Shown here: in pieces, positions 29,990 to 40,394 of the stretch
Layout of the letters: every line of letters begins with the position of its first letter
How positions within the stretch are numbered: position 1 is the stretch's first letter
Assembly: GCA_030704615.1 (NCBI GenBank)
Contig: CM060731.1
Span: forward strand, 63,716,756 to 63,780,755
Direction: 5' to 3'
Length of the DNA stretch: 64,000 nucleotides
Source of the DNA: Takakia lepidozioides
Lineage: Eukaryota; Streptophyta; Takakiopsida; Takakiales; Takakiaceae
Notes under the pieces: model-generated
The model's database searches: none
Told to the model about the DNA's origin: nothing
Seen by the model: the letters and a program-made list of their open reading frames with translations, nothing else
Made by a program: the position numbers and the translations under genes

Positions 29990-31380
29990 CTGTGGAAAAA
30001 AAATGCATTTGGACTTGGATGACATTGGACCCTTGGGCCAACGGCATAGGCATACCCTAGAGGTTGCACTTGGGCTAGGGAATTCCAAAAAGGCCTTGAT
30101 GTGAAATGCATTGCAATTCACTTGATCACCCCCCTAAAAGTGCACAATTCAATTGAACTGCTAAAACCAGCTTGAAAACAACCCTAATTTGCAATTCAAT
30201 TGAATTGTCGGCACACGATTCAATTGAATTGCAATCAATTGAATTGTTGACTGCAATTCAATTGAATTGCTAGTTGGCAATTCAATTGAATTGCTGACTA
30301 CAATTGAATTGAATTGAATTGTAATCTAGAATTTTTAACTTATTTATGTATATATTATATATATGTACATATTTAAATTATACATACGTATACAAAAGTA
30401 TAAGCTAAAAATACATGTTGCCCATCTATTCTTGCTGTCCGTCTTGCCCGTGGTAAGGTTGAGCCTGAGATAAGCCTAAGGGAGAGCGAGAGAGGGAGAG
30501 AGAGAGATGAAGTCACGAAGCGCTTGTAAAAGCAGGATTGTCTCTCTTTGTGGATGTTGGTGCCAATATATGGCTATGTACATATACCAAACATAATACC
30601 AATGTATGAGTATCAACGTGTAAGAGTTTGATATATTAAACTTATATGGAACACACATCCCAACTTCAACATGAGCCTTTGTAAGGGTATCGAAACAATA
30701 TTATTTTTGATAATTCTCAAGATGAACATATTTCTTGTTTTCTTTGTCCTGGGCCAGATACTAGTGTTAGGGGACTACATGATGATGCAGGGGAAGCCTT
30801 TCATCAATTGTCAGGTTTGATTTTGTCTGTTTCTTTCGGAGCAGCCATGTTTCTTTTGCCAGTGAATCACAGGAAGCTGCTAATCTCTCTCCGTCTCTGG
30901 CTCTCCTTTTCTAGCTGAGGCTGAGGGTGGCTTCACAACTCCACAATTTCCTCAAGGGCACAAGAAAGAGGGCCAACAAGAATAGACGGGCAACATGTAT
31001 TTTTAGCTTATATTCTTATATGTGTATAAGTATAATTTGAATATATATACATACATACATACATACATATATATACAGAAATAAGTTAAAAATTATAGAT
31101 TACAATTCAATTGAATTGCAGTCAACAATTCAATTGAATTGTCAACTAGCAATTCAATTGAATTGCAAATTAGGGTTGTTTTCAAGCTAGTTTTAGCAGT
31201 TCAATTGAATTGCACACTTTTAGGGGGGTGATCAAGTGAATTGCAATGCATTTCACATCAAGGCCTTTTTGGAATTCCCTATTTGGGCCTCACATAAGAG
31301 ACGCACTTGCATACATAGGAGATTGCACTTGGGCTTAGATGACACTTGACACTTGGGCCAACGGCACAGGCTACCCTAGT
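29990..31380. mobile_element. Large inverted-repeat element based on CAATTCAATTGAATTG palindromes
   Basis: A left arm (about 30085-30465) and a right arm (about 30975-31280) are inverted copies. Both contain GGAATTCCAAAAAGGCCTTGATGTGAAATGCATTGCAATTCACTTGATCACCCCCCTAAAAGTGCA, several GCAATTCAATTGAATTGC palindromes, and an inner AAAAATACATGTTGCCC(A/G)TCTATTCTTG block. The central 500 bases hold a GA microsatellite and no gene. Outside the arms, direct copies of CTTGGGCCAACGGCAYAGG...TACCCTAG lie at about 30034-30060 and 31355-31380. It resembles a non-autonomous transposon with long, internally palindromic inverted repeats. The superfamily is not recognisable from the ends. Confidence 0.7.
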
Positions 31381-31912
31381 TGTAATAGCATGATCAATCT
31401 GCTAGCTCATCTAAGTTAGTATTGACCCGTGTCTCCAGAGTTCCACTTTGTAGGGAATGGCTATTTTTTCCTGGTTTTGCTAATTTGATGATCAGGGCAA
31501 CTTGACAGTCCCCTTCCCTTGCAACTTAAAAGAAAAAGAAAAAGAAAACTTAAAAGAAAAGATTAATAAAGATTCAATAGAAGAAGAAGATGAAGAAAGA
31601 TGAAGATGATAGATTATCGAAATGAACGTGCACTAAGTGGTACGTTCATATATCATCCACTCAAGTGCTTGTACCTCAGAAACCCTAGGTATTGTGGAAT
31701 TGAGCGGTGAGAGAGGGAGGAGGGGACATTGGGAGGTTGGGGTCTGAGTTGTGGTGCGTTTGTGTGATGAATTTTTGAGAGGCACGCTGTGAGGGTTGCT
31801 GTTCCTTAGATATTGGGTTGCTATCGCTTTGTCGCTGATCCTCGTTAGTTTGCAACACGGGCTTGTCGTCAGAGAGGCAGTTCAGAGGAGGGTTTGGTTT
31901 GGTTTTGTAAGC
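31381..31912 (+). promoter_or_regulatory. Promoter and 5' leader region of SKIP
   Basis: This interval separates the inverted-repeat element from the SKIP start codon. It contains AG-rich runs (AAAGAAAAAGAAAAAG, GAAGAAGAAGATGAAG) and a telobox-like AAACCCTAG near 31681, an element common upstream of plant housekeeping genes. No TATA box is obvious. The frame of the protein stays open upstream to 31796, but no homology is seen there. Confidence 0.4.
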
Positions 31913-33730
31913 ATGTCGTCAGTGCAGCTGTTGAGCCGTCTGCCTGCACCTAAGCACACGATAGAACCAGGTTATGATGTGTCCGCAGATCCATGGTACC
32001 AGAGGCGCATAGAGGCGTCGAAACCCCAGGCTCTTACACAGTTCAAGGAGCCACGTCCTTATGGAAAGCGGGCGGGGTTTGTTCCTCGGAAAGTGGAAGA
32101 TTTTGGAGATGGAGGAGCGTTCCCGGAGATTCATGTTGCCCAGTATCCTTTGGACATGGGGAGGAAGGAGGAAAGGATCGATAGCAAGATCCTTCCGGTG
32201 AGTGTGGATGCTGAGGGAAACATCGCCTTCGATGCCATAGTAAAACAAGCAGAAAATGCATCGAAGACGGTGTTTTCTCAGCACAAGGAACTCATCCCCA
32301 AGCTCCCTAATGAGGCAGATACAGAGAGGCCAGGGGAGGAAGAGATTAAAGAAACTACGGACAGAACAAAGGCTTCCCTCGAGAAGATTGTGGGTGCCAG
32401 GTTGAGCGCAGCGCAGCCTAAGAGTGTACAATCTCAGTCAACTGTTCCTTCCTACATCAAATACAAACCTTCTCAGCAATCAGCAGCATTCAACTCGGGG
32501 GCAAAAGAAAGGATCATTCGTATGGTAGAAATGCCAAAGGATCCTCTTGAACCCCCGAAATTCAAACATAAGAGGGTTCCGAAGGCCTCGGGCTCCCCCC
32601 CGGTCCCTGTCATGCATTCTCCACCGCGGCCTGTCACAGTTAAGGATCAACAGGACTGGAAGATACCCCCTTGTATCTCAAACTGGAAAAATCCTAAAGG
32701 TTATACAATTCCTCTTGACAAGAGGCTAGCGGCTGACGGGAGAGGTCTTCAAGAAGTCCAAATCAATGACAACTTCGCAAAGTTGTCGGAGGCATTGTAT
32801 GTTGCGGAACAAAAGGCTCGAGAGGCAGTGGAAATGCGGTCCAAAATTCAGAGAGAGTTGCAGCTGAAGGAAAAGGAGAAGAAGGAGATGGAGCTCCGAA
32901 TGCTGGCTCAAAGGGCTAGGATGGAGAGAGCAGGAGGGGGTGCTCCAGGAGTTGAAAGAGCTGCAGTTCCTGGCAGTGGTGAGAGAGGTGGTGGTGTTAA
33001 CCTTGATAGAAAGATGGATGACTCTGAGGGCGGTAGACTGGGCTGGAAAGAAGACAGAATCAAGGAGACCAAGGAAGAGAGAGAAGAAAGGCTTAAGCGT
33101 GAGGCACTGCGAGAAGAGAGACGGAGGGAGAGAGAGAGGGAGCGCAGGCTTGAGGCCAAAGATGGGCAAGTAGGCAAGAAAAGCAAGATCACTAGGGACA
33201 GAGACAGGGACATTAGTGAGAAAATGGCTCTTGGAATGGCAAGTACTGGTACTGGTGGTGGGGAAATCATGTATGATCAGCGGTTGTTCAACACAGAGAA
33301 GGGCATGGAATCAGGGTTTGCTGCAGATGACTCTTATAATGTATATGACAAGGGATTGTTCACCTCTCACTCAGGGCTTGGTGGGCTCTATCGGCCCCGT
33401 AAGGATAACGACGCGGAGGTGTATGGGGGTGCTGATGAGCAGCTGGACAAGGTTCTTAAGACAGATCGATTTCGAGCTGATAAAGGATTTGCAGGGACCA
33501 CAGAGCGAGCTGGGCCCCGTGACAGGCCTGTTGAATTTGAGAAAGATGCAGAGGAGGCAGATCCTTTTGGTTTGGATCAGTTTTTGACAGAGGTGAAGAA
33601 GGGGAAGAAGGGAGTGGACAGAGCCGGAGGGGGAGGCACTATGCGAGCAAGTGCCGGGTCAGGGCACAAGGAGAGCTATGAGGGTGGATCGAGTCGGAGC
33701 CGTGTGGAGTTTGAGCGTGGGGGTCGGTGA
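31913..33730 (+). CDS. SKIP: SNW/SKIP splicing and transcription cofactor, complete single exon
   Basis: The product is 605 residues; the Arabidopsis protein is of similar size. The start at ATG 31913 is chosen because MSSVQLLSRLPAPKH matches the usual N-terminus; the open frame extends upstream to 31796 without homology. The N-terminal half has PYGKRAGFVPRKVEDFGDGG and the SNW core: PSYIKYKPSQQ, then ISNWKNPKGYTIPLDKRLA with the family signature at residues about 255-275. The second half is a charged coiled coil (ELQLKEKEKKEMELRMLAQR) followed by the SKIP C-terminal motifs YDQRLFNTEKGM, YNVYDKGLFT and LDKVLKTDRFRADKGFAG. SNW/SKIP is a component of the spliceosome NTC/Prp19-related complex and also acts as a transcription cofactor in the nucleus; in plants it links to clock, flowering and stress splicing. 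No defects are seen. Confidence 0.97.
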   Translation: MSSVQLLSRLPAPKHTIEPGYDVSADPWYQRRIEASKPQALTQFKEPRPYGKRAGFVPRKVEDFGDGGAFPEIHVAQYPLDMGRKEERIDSKILPVSVDAEGNIAFDAIVKQAENASKTVFSQHKELIPKLPNEADTERPGEEEIKETTDRTKASLEKIVGARLSAAQPKSVQSQSTVPSYIKYKPSQQSAAFNSGAKERIIRMVEMPKDPLEPPKFKHKRVPKASGSPPVPVMHSPPRPVTVKDQQDWKIPPCISNWKNPKGYTIPLDKRLAADGRGLQEVQINDNFAKLSEALYVAEQKAREAVEMRSKIQRELQLKEKEKKEMELRMLAQRARMERAGGGAPGVERAAVPGSGERGGGVNLDRKMDDSEGGRLGWKEDRIKETKEEREERLKREALREERRRERERERRLEAKDGQVGKKSKITRDRDRDISEKMALGMASTGTGGGEIMYDQRLFNTEKGMESGFAADDSYNVYDKGLFTSHSGLGGLYRPRKDNDAEVYGGADEQLDKVLKTDRFRADKGFAGTTERAGPRDRPVEFEKDAEEADPFGLDQFLTEVKKGKKGVDRAGGGGTMRASAGSGHKESYEGGSSRSRVEFERGGR

Positions 33731-35479
33731 TTAAGCTGATATACTGAATCAGGTTTCTGGTCTTCTAAATTTGCAACTGTTAGTCATCAATCCGATTGGT
33801 TGCAGAAGGGGAGTTATGCCCTCCTTCCTTGCATCTCTCTTTCCCTCTCTCTCTCTGCACTTGTGCACACACAAAACATCTCCAAGTTGAAAGCAGTGTC
33901 AAATTTCTTGAAGTTCTCTGAAGTGAAGGATAGATAAATTGGGAACTTGCAGTGGGAATATTTTGTGGTTGAATCCATGTTGGGCCAAAAGGGATGGAGG
34001 AGAGAGAAGGACCCCACCAACCTCAGATCGTGCATCGAACAACACTTGTTTCACATTGTCTTCAGTGAGATCAAAAGGCTCCGCCTGTGCGCTTATTACT
34101 ATGTTATCTCTGCGCGGATGTCTAGGAATCTGTCCTCGTTCCCTTTCAGACGATAGTCTACGCCCGTACCAGCAGCTTCTTGTTCCCTTTTGTCCTAACA
34201 GGGGGCAGTAGCCAAAAGGTGGAGTGGCTCGTATTTACCAGCTGTTGTTTTCCACTTCAGTGGACTGTTGGATTTCAGTAGTGAACACGGATATGTATAT
34301 AATTTTTTGGAAGAATGTCCACAACATGCAAATTCTTGTGCAGTCATGGCTAGTCTTGTGATGGTTCCTGGCCGGGCTTAAGTTATCAAATCAGGTCAAC
34401 CATTCAAGCTATATCACCTAGCATGGACGGTGTCAGACTTTGCAATTGAAATTGCTTCCAGCTAGGACCAAGTTTGTGCGCAGGTCACTTCGTATGGATC
34501 ATGTCATGACATTACACGATGAAGAAGTAATTTGAGCGTGTTGTTTGTTGGCCCTGCCCTTTCAAGGCAAGGGACTATGCATCAACTTAGCCAAATGGCC
34601 GTTAAACCTTATATCCTGGGTTGTTCCCAATATACATCCATTCGGGAAAATTCCACATGTATGTGATTTCTCCTTCCTTGATCTGCCATTAAGAAGTCAG
34701 TCAATGTTTCAGTCCACAGCTCCCACTGACATTGACTTCTTAACAATGACACCCTAATATGCCTGCCCATAACAGATGAGGAGATGTACATTACATTACA
34801 AGTGAAATGTTGTAGATATGAGAATGCTTCATGCTCCCTTCCATACTAAAAGTCAAAGATAGTGCTCAGAACCCATTCAGTGAGCTCTGGGTGAAGCACA
34901 TCGAAGGAGGTGTCTTCTCTGGTGAGGGGGTGAGTGATCTTTCTAGTCTGCCGGTCAATTTGCTTGTAATAGACTATTCCAAAACATACTTCCAATCAGG
35001 ACTTCTGATCATCCTTTACTCGACAACCCCCTCGTGAACAATAACTCCTAATTGATACACATGTTACTGATATGTGATGAGCTTTTTTTTTTTCATCCAT
35101 CCATACCTTGTTCTTTAGTCCCTCCCATGAAGGTGTGGAGTATTTCTCAATTCACCAGTTTCTAGCTCATCTACTAAGTTTTTGTATGTGAAGGATTCCT
35201 CTTGTTGTCGACACTTGAGGTACATCGCCGTACCTAGCGTGCTCTGCGCGGCCGTGCCGTCCCGGGATTCTGAATATTGGGATGGGCGCTTCACCGCCCG
35301 GCCCAGCTTTTCCGTGCGACCCCCTGTAGGTCTCAAAGTGCGCATTATCATTTCTAGAATCTGGTAGTGAGTCTATGTTGCTACTACTGACGCTATTTTT
35401 TCTACAGTTGATTGATCTCTCTGATTTAAGTACTTGAGGGCACCGATATGCGCCATGATTGTTCGGTGTCTAGCATTTG
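33731..35479. other. SKIP 3' flank and intergenic DNA
   Basis: It contains a CT microsatellite (33836-33857) and no full gene. On the minus strand at 34030-34090, after an acceptor-like CACAG, the peptide AEPFDLTEDNVKQVLFDARS is readable. It resembles a conserved block of a plant organellar protein and may be an exon remnant (see findings). A short CG-rich segment at 35225-35330 has no recognised coding. Confidence 0.4.
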
Positions 35480-35950
35480 CTACGACGGAATAGTCTGAAC
35501 CACCCTCTGGATCAGATATAACTGTTTTTTGTAAACAGTCTTTTGGTTGGGCGGTATAAGCATCCCGTTTCGAATTGCTGAGTGGAGCTGGCTCCGAGCA
35601 ATTAAGAAATCCTCCCTAGGAAGTTGATGTAGTCTCTCCAAGACTACTATCCGTGGGGGACTCAAGTTTTGTATAGATACCTTGGACTTGCGAGAATTTA
35701 AATGCTCCATTCGCATAAGCTTCATCTCACTCTCAATTTTTTGGATACGACTGTTCTTGAGATCCATGGCTAACTCCATGTCATGCAGCTGTTGTTGAGT
35801 CATCATTCTGTTGTCTTTGCTGTCGAGCATGCCTTCTAGTTGTGTGATCCGCTGCTCTCGCTCACCCAAAGTTTGAGACAAAAAGCAGTTGGCCTTTGTA
35901 AGCGCATCTTGTGCCTTAGTCAGCTCTAACTCTCGTAATTTAAAACTTAC
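35480..35950 (-). CDS. Hypothetical coiled-coil protein fragment
   Basis: An open minus-strand frame of about 155 codons encodes LELTKAQDALTKANCFLSQT and REQRITQLEGMLDSKDNRMM, then HDMELAMDLKNSRIQKIESE. It has heptad-like spacing of Leu, Ile and Met, ending with a basic tail (NQKTVYKKQLYLIQRVVQTI). I recognise no family. It could be a 3' exon of a host gene, or part of a retroelement additional ORF similar in style to that at 10447-11397. No start codon can be assigned with confidence, so this may be a fragment. Confidence 0.35.
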   Translation of the reverse strand, partial: VSFKLRELELTKAQDALTKANCFLSQTLGEREQRITQLEGMLDSKDNRMMTQQQLHDMELAMDLKNSRIQKIESEMKLMRMEHLNSRKSKVSIQNLSPPRIVVLERLHQLPREDFLIARSQLHSAIRNGMLIPPNQKTVYKKQLYLIQRVVQTIPS

Positions 35951-36257
35951 AATTTGTCCGCTTTATGGGGGTACCTTGGTACCAGCTATAACGTTAATTC
36001 GTACTTCGTACATGGACGCATACGTATACGTCTCATATTTGCAGGAGAGGAGGGTTCAGGGTTTTGTCGTGGGCCATCTGTGTCTCTCTCCTTCTCTCAC
36101 TCTCTTAAGACCTATGTCTCTGTCTCTGTCTCCCTGTTCAAATTGTATTCTACTCTAAGAAGAAGCCTCTCCAGCCAATTGTATTCTACAGTGAGAGAGA
36201 AGCATTTTGGGGTTCTTGGTACGACGAGCTTGTGGGAGCAATGGCGTCCCGGCTGAA

Positions 36258-36450
36258 GTAATGTCTACCATCTTGGAAAGCAATAGCTGGGGGACGAGGG
36301 ATATGGTGGGAAGTCTCCATGGTGGTGGTAGTAGGAGTTCGATTGGCACACAAGCGGCTTCATGCAGTCCCGATCCTCTGTCGAATCAGGGTGGGGGTGA
36401 AGACTTTGCCAGAAAAATTCTATCAGAAATGCGAGGGCGGAGAGGGCAAG
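36258..36450 (+). CDS. Possible first exon of the uS15-type gene
   Basis: ATG 36258 opens a frame (MSTILESNSWGTRDMVGSLH, then GGGEDFARKILSEMRGRRGQ) that reaches a donor-like GAG/GTAGGGAC at about 36450. The product is Ser/Gly-rich and basic, compatible with an organelle-targeting leader. The uS15 exons begin 1 kb downstream on the same strand. The connection is inference; a further possible exon at 37165-37254 (PGPGFMFLPPKEDLLEK) does not join in phase with the confirmed ones. Confidence 0.3.
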
Positions 36451-37456
36451 AGGTAGGGACAACAAAGTCCATACTTCTGGATTGATCACGGTACCCACCC
36501 CCGCCACGCTTTTCTTCTGTGGTTCAGGTCCCAAGCATTGTTTCCTGGTTTTGTTCGAGTTTCATTTCCGTTGACCACTGTTCTGAACTTTGTTAATATG
36601 GGATGTGTTAGCAGTCATCAGCAACTAGCGGGCAGGGGGCCTCACAGCAGGGCACTGGCAGCAGCTACCTCGCGCAGTTGACCATGCGAGGCCTGAAAGC
36701 CAGAGATGCCGGCTTACGAACTCCCGGGGCCGACTCTGCTTCACGACTTCAATCACCATGTATGTAACATCTCTGTTGTATGTGGTTAGGTAGAATTTAT
36801 CAAGTAAACATGTGCATATGATGTGTGAGTGGGCATTGGTAGGATCCTGATTTGCACGACATAGTGGTAAAGTCCTATCCCAGGTGGATTAATCTGGCCA
36901 AGTTTTGTGTTCGAAGGTTTGTGTTACACACAAGGCATTAGAAGATTATGGAGCAAACAGAACTTTGGAGGCAACAGGCGTGGGACAGACCCATCGTGTC
37001 CAGAATACAGTTGCTTCATTATATGTTGGGAGGGTATTGTGAGACAGAGGAGAGATCTAGTTCCAAGTTTAAATATCAACCTTCAGTGAGAATTTAAGTG
37101 ATCAAGCGCCAAAGGTAGATTTGTAGTTGGGAAAGAAAGAGCTTAATGATGATGTGTGCTGAAGTGCAGTGCAAAACTAGCCGAGCAGACTGGGAGACAG
37201 CAACCAGGGCCAGGCTTCATGTTCTTACCCCCTAAGGAAGACCTCCTTGAGAAGGTACAGTCAACAAAGAATTTCAGATTAGATGCATTTGATCTCAAGG
37301 GTTGCACAAAAGTCCCTCTTGTGTTGTATAATACCTACTTGTACAAGAGTTTGCATTTCAGTGGGCTGTGTAGCTAGGCAAAGCTTTGTAAATATCTTGG
37401 GATGCTTTCAAATCTTGGAAGAATTTTGTGTTGTATTCCTTTTGGCAGTATTACAG

Positions 37457-38545
37457 TCAAGAAAATTTGACTGCAATGGAGTGCCACAAGTTGGACCTGC
37501 AGAAAGTGAGAGAAGACTTTCGCATCCACGAGGGTGATTGTGGTTCTTCTCAAGTTCAAAGTATGTCCATCCTTATATTTCTGTGTCTAATATCATGAAG
37601 CCTGACAAGGTTGTGACAAGGTTGTCATAGTGCCAAGGACATCATCAAAAGAGGGACGAGGAGAGAGAGGTATGGAAAGGGGCCAAAGAGTCATGTTGGA
37701 TTCTTTATTAAGAGGGCCATGACTCTCAGAGAAGGACATCAGAGGGAGAAAGATTTTCGCACGGAGCTCTCTTTGCTGTAGTCTTCTTTGGTCAGAGAGG
37801 AAAGAGGGGGTTAAGAGACCTGTTGGCCAAAAATAGAGTCTTAACAGGTGGTTTAATTTACTGCATGCAGTTGCGCTGCTGACAGCAAGGATCAAACACA
37901 TGGCTGAACACATGAAATCTCACAAGAAGGTATGTTACTCTCTGGTCTGTTGCTCTTAAGAGTGCTCTGTTCCTAGTCTTTACCTGATGGGTGCCGCCAT
38001 AGTCACTGAGGATACCTCTTCCTGTCAGGAGGTGGTAATCCTCAGTGCCACTGCCCCAGAGACCTGGAAGGGAACACCCCCTTTTGTGGTTGGCCAAGTT
38101 ACACAGTGCCTGGTTCGAAACATAGCCAAGAGCCACTTGAGCTTTGTTGACTGATTGCATGATTGCTTGAATCCTAGAGCACGTAGTATGTGCCTGATCC
38201 CACTGGCTATTGGTCAAAAACTGTCAAATATATTGTGTTGTGATAGTGTAGCTCCAAGCGTAATCACTTCTCCATTTTCTGTTCCATTCAAGCCAGTCCA
38301 AGGGCTCCAGCAAGCAGGTCTAGTGAGTACGTACTCTCTTCCTCTCTCTATAATGCATTTTCGTGTATGGGATCGGTACCATCCCATCCCATCCCATGTA
38401 TCTGTATGTGACCCAGGACCTACATTCGCGACGGGGCCTTGGAGCGATGATTGAACTAAGAAAAAAGTTGCTGCGATATCTGCGTCGAAAAGATTGGGAT
38501 GCATATTCTGATCTCCAGATTGGGGCTTCGGGACAAATCATCTGA
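37457..38545 (+). CDS. Organellar ribosomal protein uS15 (nuclear-encoded), three 3' exons
   Basis: Three exons splice in frame with GT-AG borders. 37457-37560 encodes LDLQKVREDFRIHEGDCGSS; 37871-37929 encodes ALLTARIKHMAEHMKSHKK; 38417-38545 encodes DLHSRRGLGAMIELRKKLLR and YLRRKDWDAY. This is the complete uS15 fold: the bacterial pattern is HEGDTGSPEVQVALLTxRI, then HKKDxxSRRGLLxLVxxRRKLLxYLKR. uS15 binds the central domain of small-subunit rRNA early in assembly. The nuclear location with introns and an N-terminal extension points to a mitochondrial or plastid protein. After Ala-Tyr the frame gives DLQIGASGQII and stops at 38545, whereas the next frame gives SRLGLRDKSSESR and stops at 38555. 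The conserved C-terminus (LGLR) is therefore out of frame by an apparent 2-base loss. Confidence 0.85.
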
Positions 38546-38659
38546 ATCACGGTAGATGTGGGAATTCTATCCTTATCAGTTGTGGTGCAACACTCTTGTG
38601 AGTATAGGGTCGGGCTTGTGGATCATGCATGATGGGGTCCTCACAGGAATGAAAATGCA

Positions 38660-39070
38660 TGTCATGTGTATGTAACCCCATGTAGTATAACTCTGAGAAC
38701 TTCAGTGCACAGAAACTTCAGTGCGAAAAAACAAAAAAAAAAAAAAAAAACAAGTGCGCATAGTCGAGGTGGGGTTACATGCCACGAAACTACACTGTTT
38801 CAGCTACTTGACCCTGACATAGCCAGGAAGGCCCAACCATGTAACCCTGAGAGGCCCATTGCATGTAACCCATTGCATGTAACCCCACGTTGTGAGACCT
38901 GGCACGGTGTAACCCATCACCCATCACCCATCACCAGAGAGTGTAAGCCCATTGCCCCAGGGCCCCAAGGTGTACCCAAGTACTTGTCTATGACTCCACT
39001 TCATGTAACCCAACAAGGTGTAACCCCATGTAAGCCCATTGCATGAAACCCAAACTGTGAAGTGTTACGA
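38660..39070 (+). repeat. TGTAACCC-type repeat, right-hand cluster
   Basis: CATGTAACCC and CCCATTGCATGTAACCC units are scattered over about 400 bases, together with a C-rich CCCATCACCCATCACC run. It is the same motif family as at 1-337 and 2480-4800. It lies 3' of the ULP-like fragment and has the same strand sense as the copies at 39570-39720. Confidence 0.7.
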
Positions 39071-39111
39071 ACAAACCACATAGAAGCAAAAAATGCATCA
39101 AGAGATGCTAT

Positions 39112-39520
39112 TTATTTCTTTGGCCATTTGACCAAGTCTTTGTCCATCTCGTCACATGGCCAACTAATCATATGAGTACGGGAAGCTATCATGGTTGAAC
39201 CAACTTGCAGTAAACGCCCGCCTATGACGGGTTCGATCTTGTATGGTTTCACACTGAACTTCCACTCCAAGTAAAATTGCACAAAACAAAGTGCATAATA
39301 GCTGCACTCCCAATAGCTCCGTTGCTGGGGGACACTGGCTTCAAACCATTCCATCCTTTCCATTACGTAACTGAAGTCATCAGATCCAGGCATGTAATCA
39401 AAGAATGCTATGGCAAAATTTCGCAAAATTCCTTCAATGAGTTTGGGTCGGGCAATGGTTTTATGGGAGTCCAAATGTACTATCCGACCTCGGCGCTCTA
39501 AAACAGCAACTTTGCAACAC
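39112..39520 (-). pseudogene. ULP1-like protease, C-terminal catalytic part
   Basis: The frame encodes VAVLERRGRIVHLDSHK, with the Asp-Ser pair typical of the catalytic Asp region (HYYDS in ULP1). It then encodes VPQQRSYWECSYYALCFVQF, where the Gln and the Cys of WEC align with the oxyanion Gln and nucleophile Cys of the family (Q.N..DCGxFV). The C-terminal 50 residues (GRLLQVGSTMIASRTHMISW) are unrecognised. ULP/SENP enzymes remove SUMO from proteins; in plants many copies are carried by transposons. The exon with the catalytic His was not found. Confidence 0.55.
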
Positions 39521-39544
39521 AAAAAAAGCCGTAACGTCAGAATA

Positions 39545-39740
39545 GAAAGAAAACTCTCCAATGAAACCCATTGTGGTGTAATCCTCGGTGGTGTAACCCG
39601 GCTGTGGTGTAACCTAGTAGTGTAACCCTTTGTACAGTAACTCTAAACGGTGTAACACAACTAGTCAGCAGTGCAACTCCAAACTAGTGCAACTCAGTGT
39701 AGAACAGGGGAGTGTAACCCAACATGATCGGTCAACGCTC
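39545..39740 (-). repeat. GTGTAACCC repeat inside the ULP-like intron
   Basis: Units such as GGTGTAACCCGGCTGTGGTGTAACC and AGTGCAACTC run for nearly 200 bases between the two ULP-like exons (39857-39752 and 39520-39112). They therefore occupy an intron, as in the MULE gene at the left edge and the ULP-like gene at 28.8-29.6 kb. Confidence 0.7.
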
Positions 39741-39751
39741 AAATTACTTAC

Positions 39752-39857
39752 TCGAAGACAACAGGGATGACAACCACATCCACAAGATCTCGATTCTTTG
39801 TGAACACCATCCCTCGGGCATCTTGAGTGTACCATTCTTGCACAACCCGAATAGCGT
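39752..39857 (-). pseudogene. ULP1-like protease, N-terminal catalytic exon
   Basis: An exon from acceptor ATCTGCAG (39858) to donor TTCGA/GTAAGT (39752/39751) encodes AIRVVQEWYTQDARGMVFTK and NRDLVDVVVIPVVF. The final strand matches IIVPIVEE at the end of the exon at 28790 and carries the phase-2 donor at the same place. Opposite-orientation GGGTTACA motifs follow at 39905-39945. Confidence 0.5.
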
Positions 39858-40394
39858 CTGCAGATCGTTACCATTGGTACGCATGACATGAGGGCTATGT
39901 ACAATGGGTTACATACGATGGGGTCACAATAGTGGGGGTAACATCTGGTCGGGCAACGAGTGCCACATTTGTAGCAATTTGTTATCCCACTACCAAGTTT
40001 TCACATCGTCATAGCTGCATGTCTTCCACTGGCCTGATCTTCTACTCTCGGTTACCTACACACAAACCAAATGTGTTTCGTCTTGGGAACTCCAAGGGAA
40101 CGAGATCCTGGGATCGGGATGAACGCTCCTGATGTAGCGGCGACCCACCCGTCCATCACCTTGGATGAGAAAGTTGATTTAGATGACACCGTTGGATGTG
40201 GAGACCTGGATGAGCGTTACGAGAGCTCGGATTGTAGAATCTCAGCCGTCAAACGCGTAACGATATGAATGATTCGGTATCACAGCCGTTAAACGAGGGG
40301 GTCGGTAGGCCGCAACTGTAGGTGCATTCCAACAGAGAGGGGGAACTCTTTCCGTCTATCTAGACCGTTTAAAAGTTTGTGTTGGAGACTTTGA

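Noticed and set aside
31796-31912. N-terminal extension of SKIP upstream of ATG 31913
   Set aside because: It has no ATG of its own in a good position and no homology; known SKIP proteins start at the equivalent of 31913.
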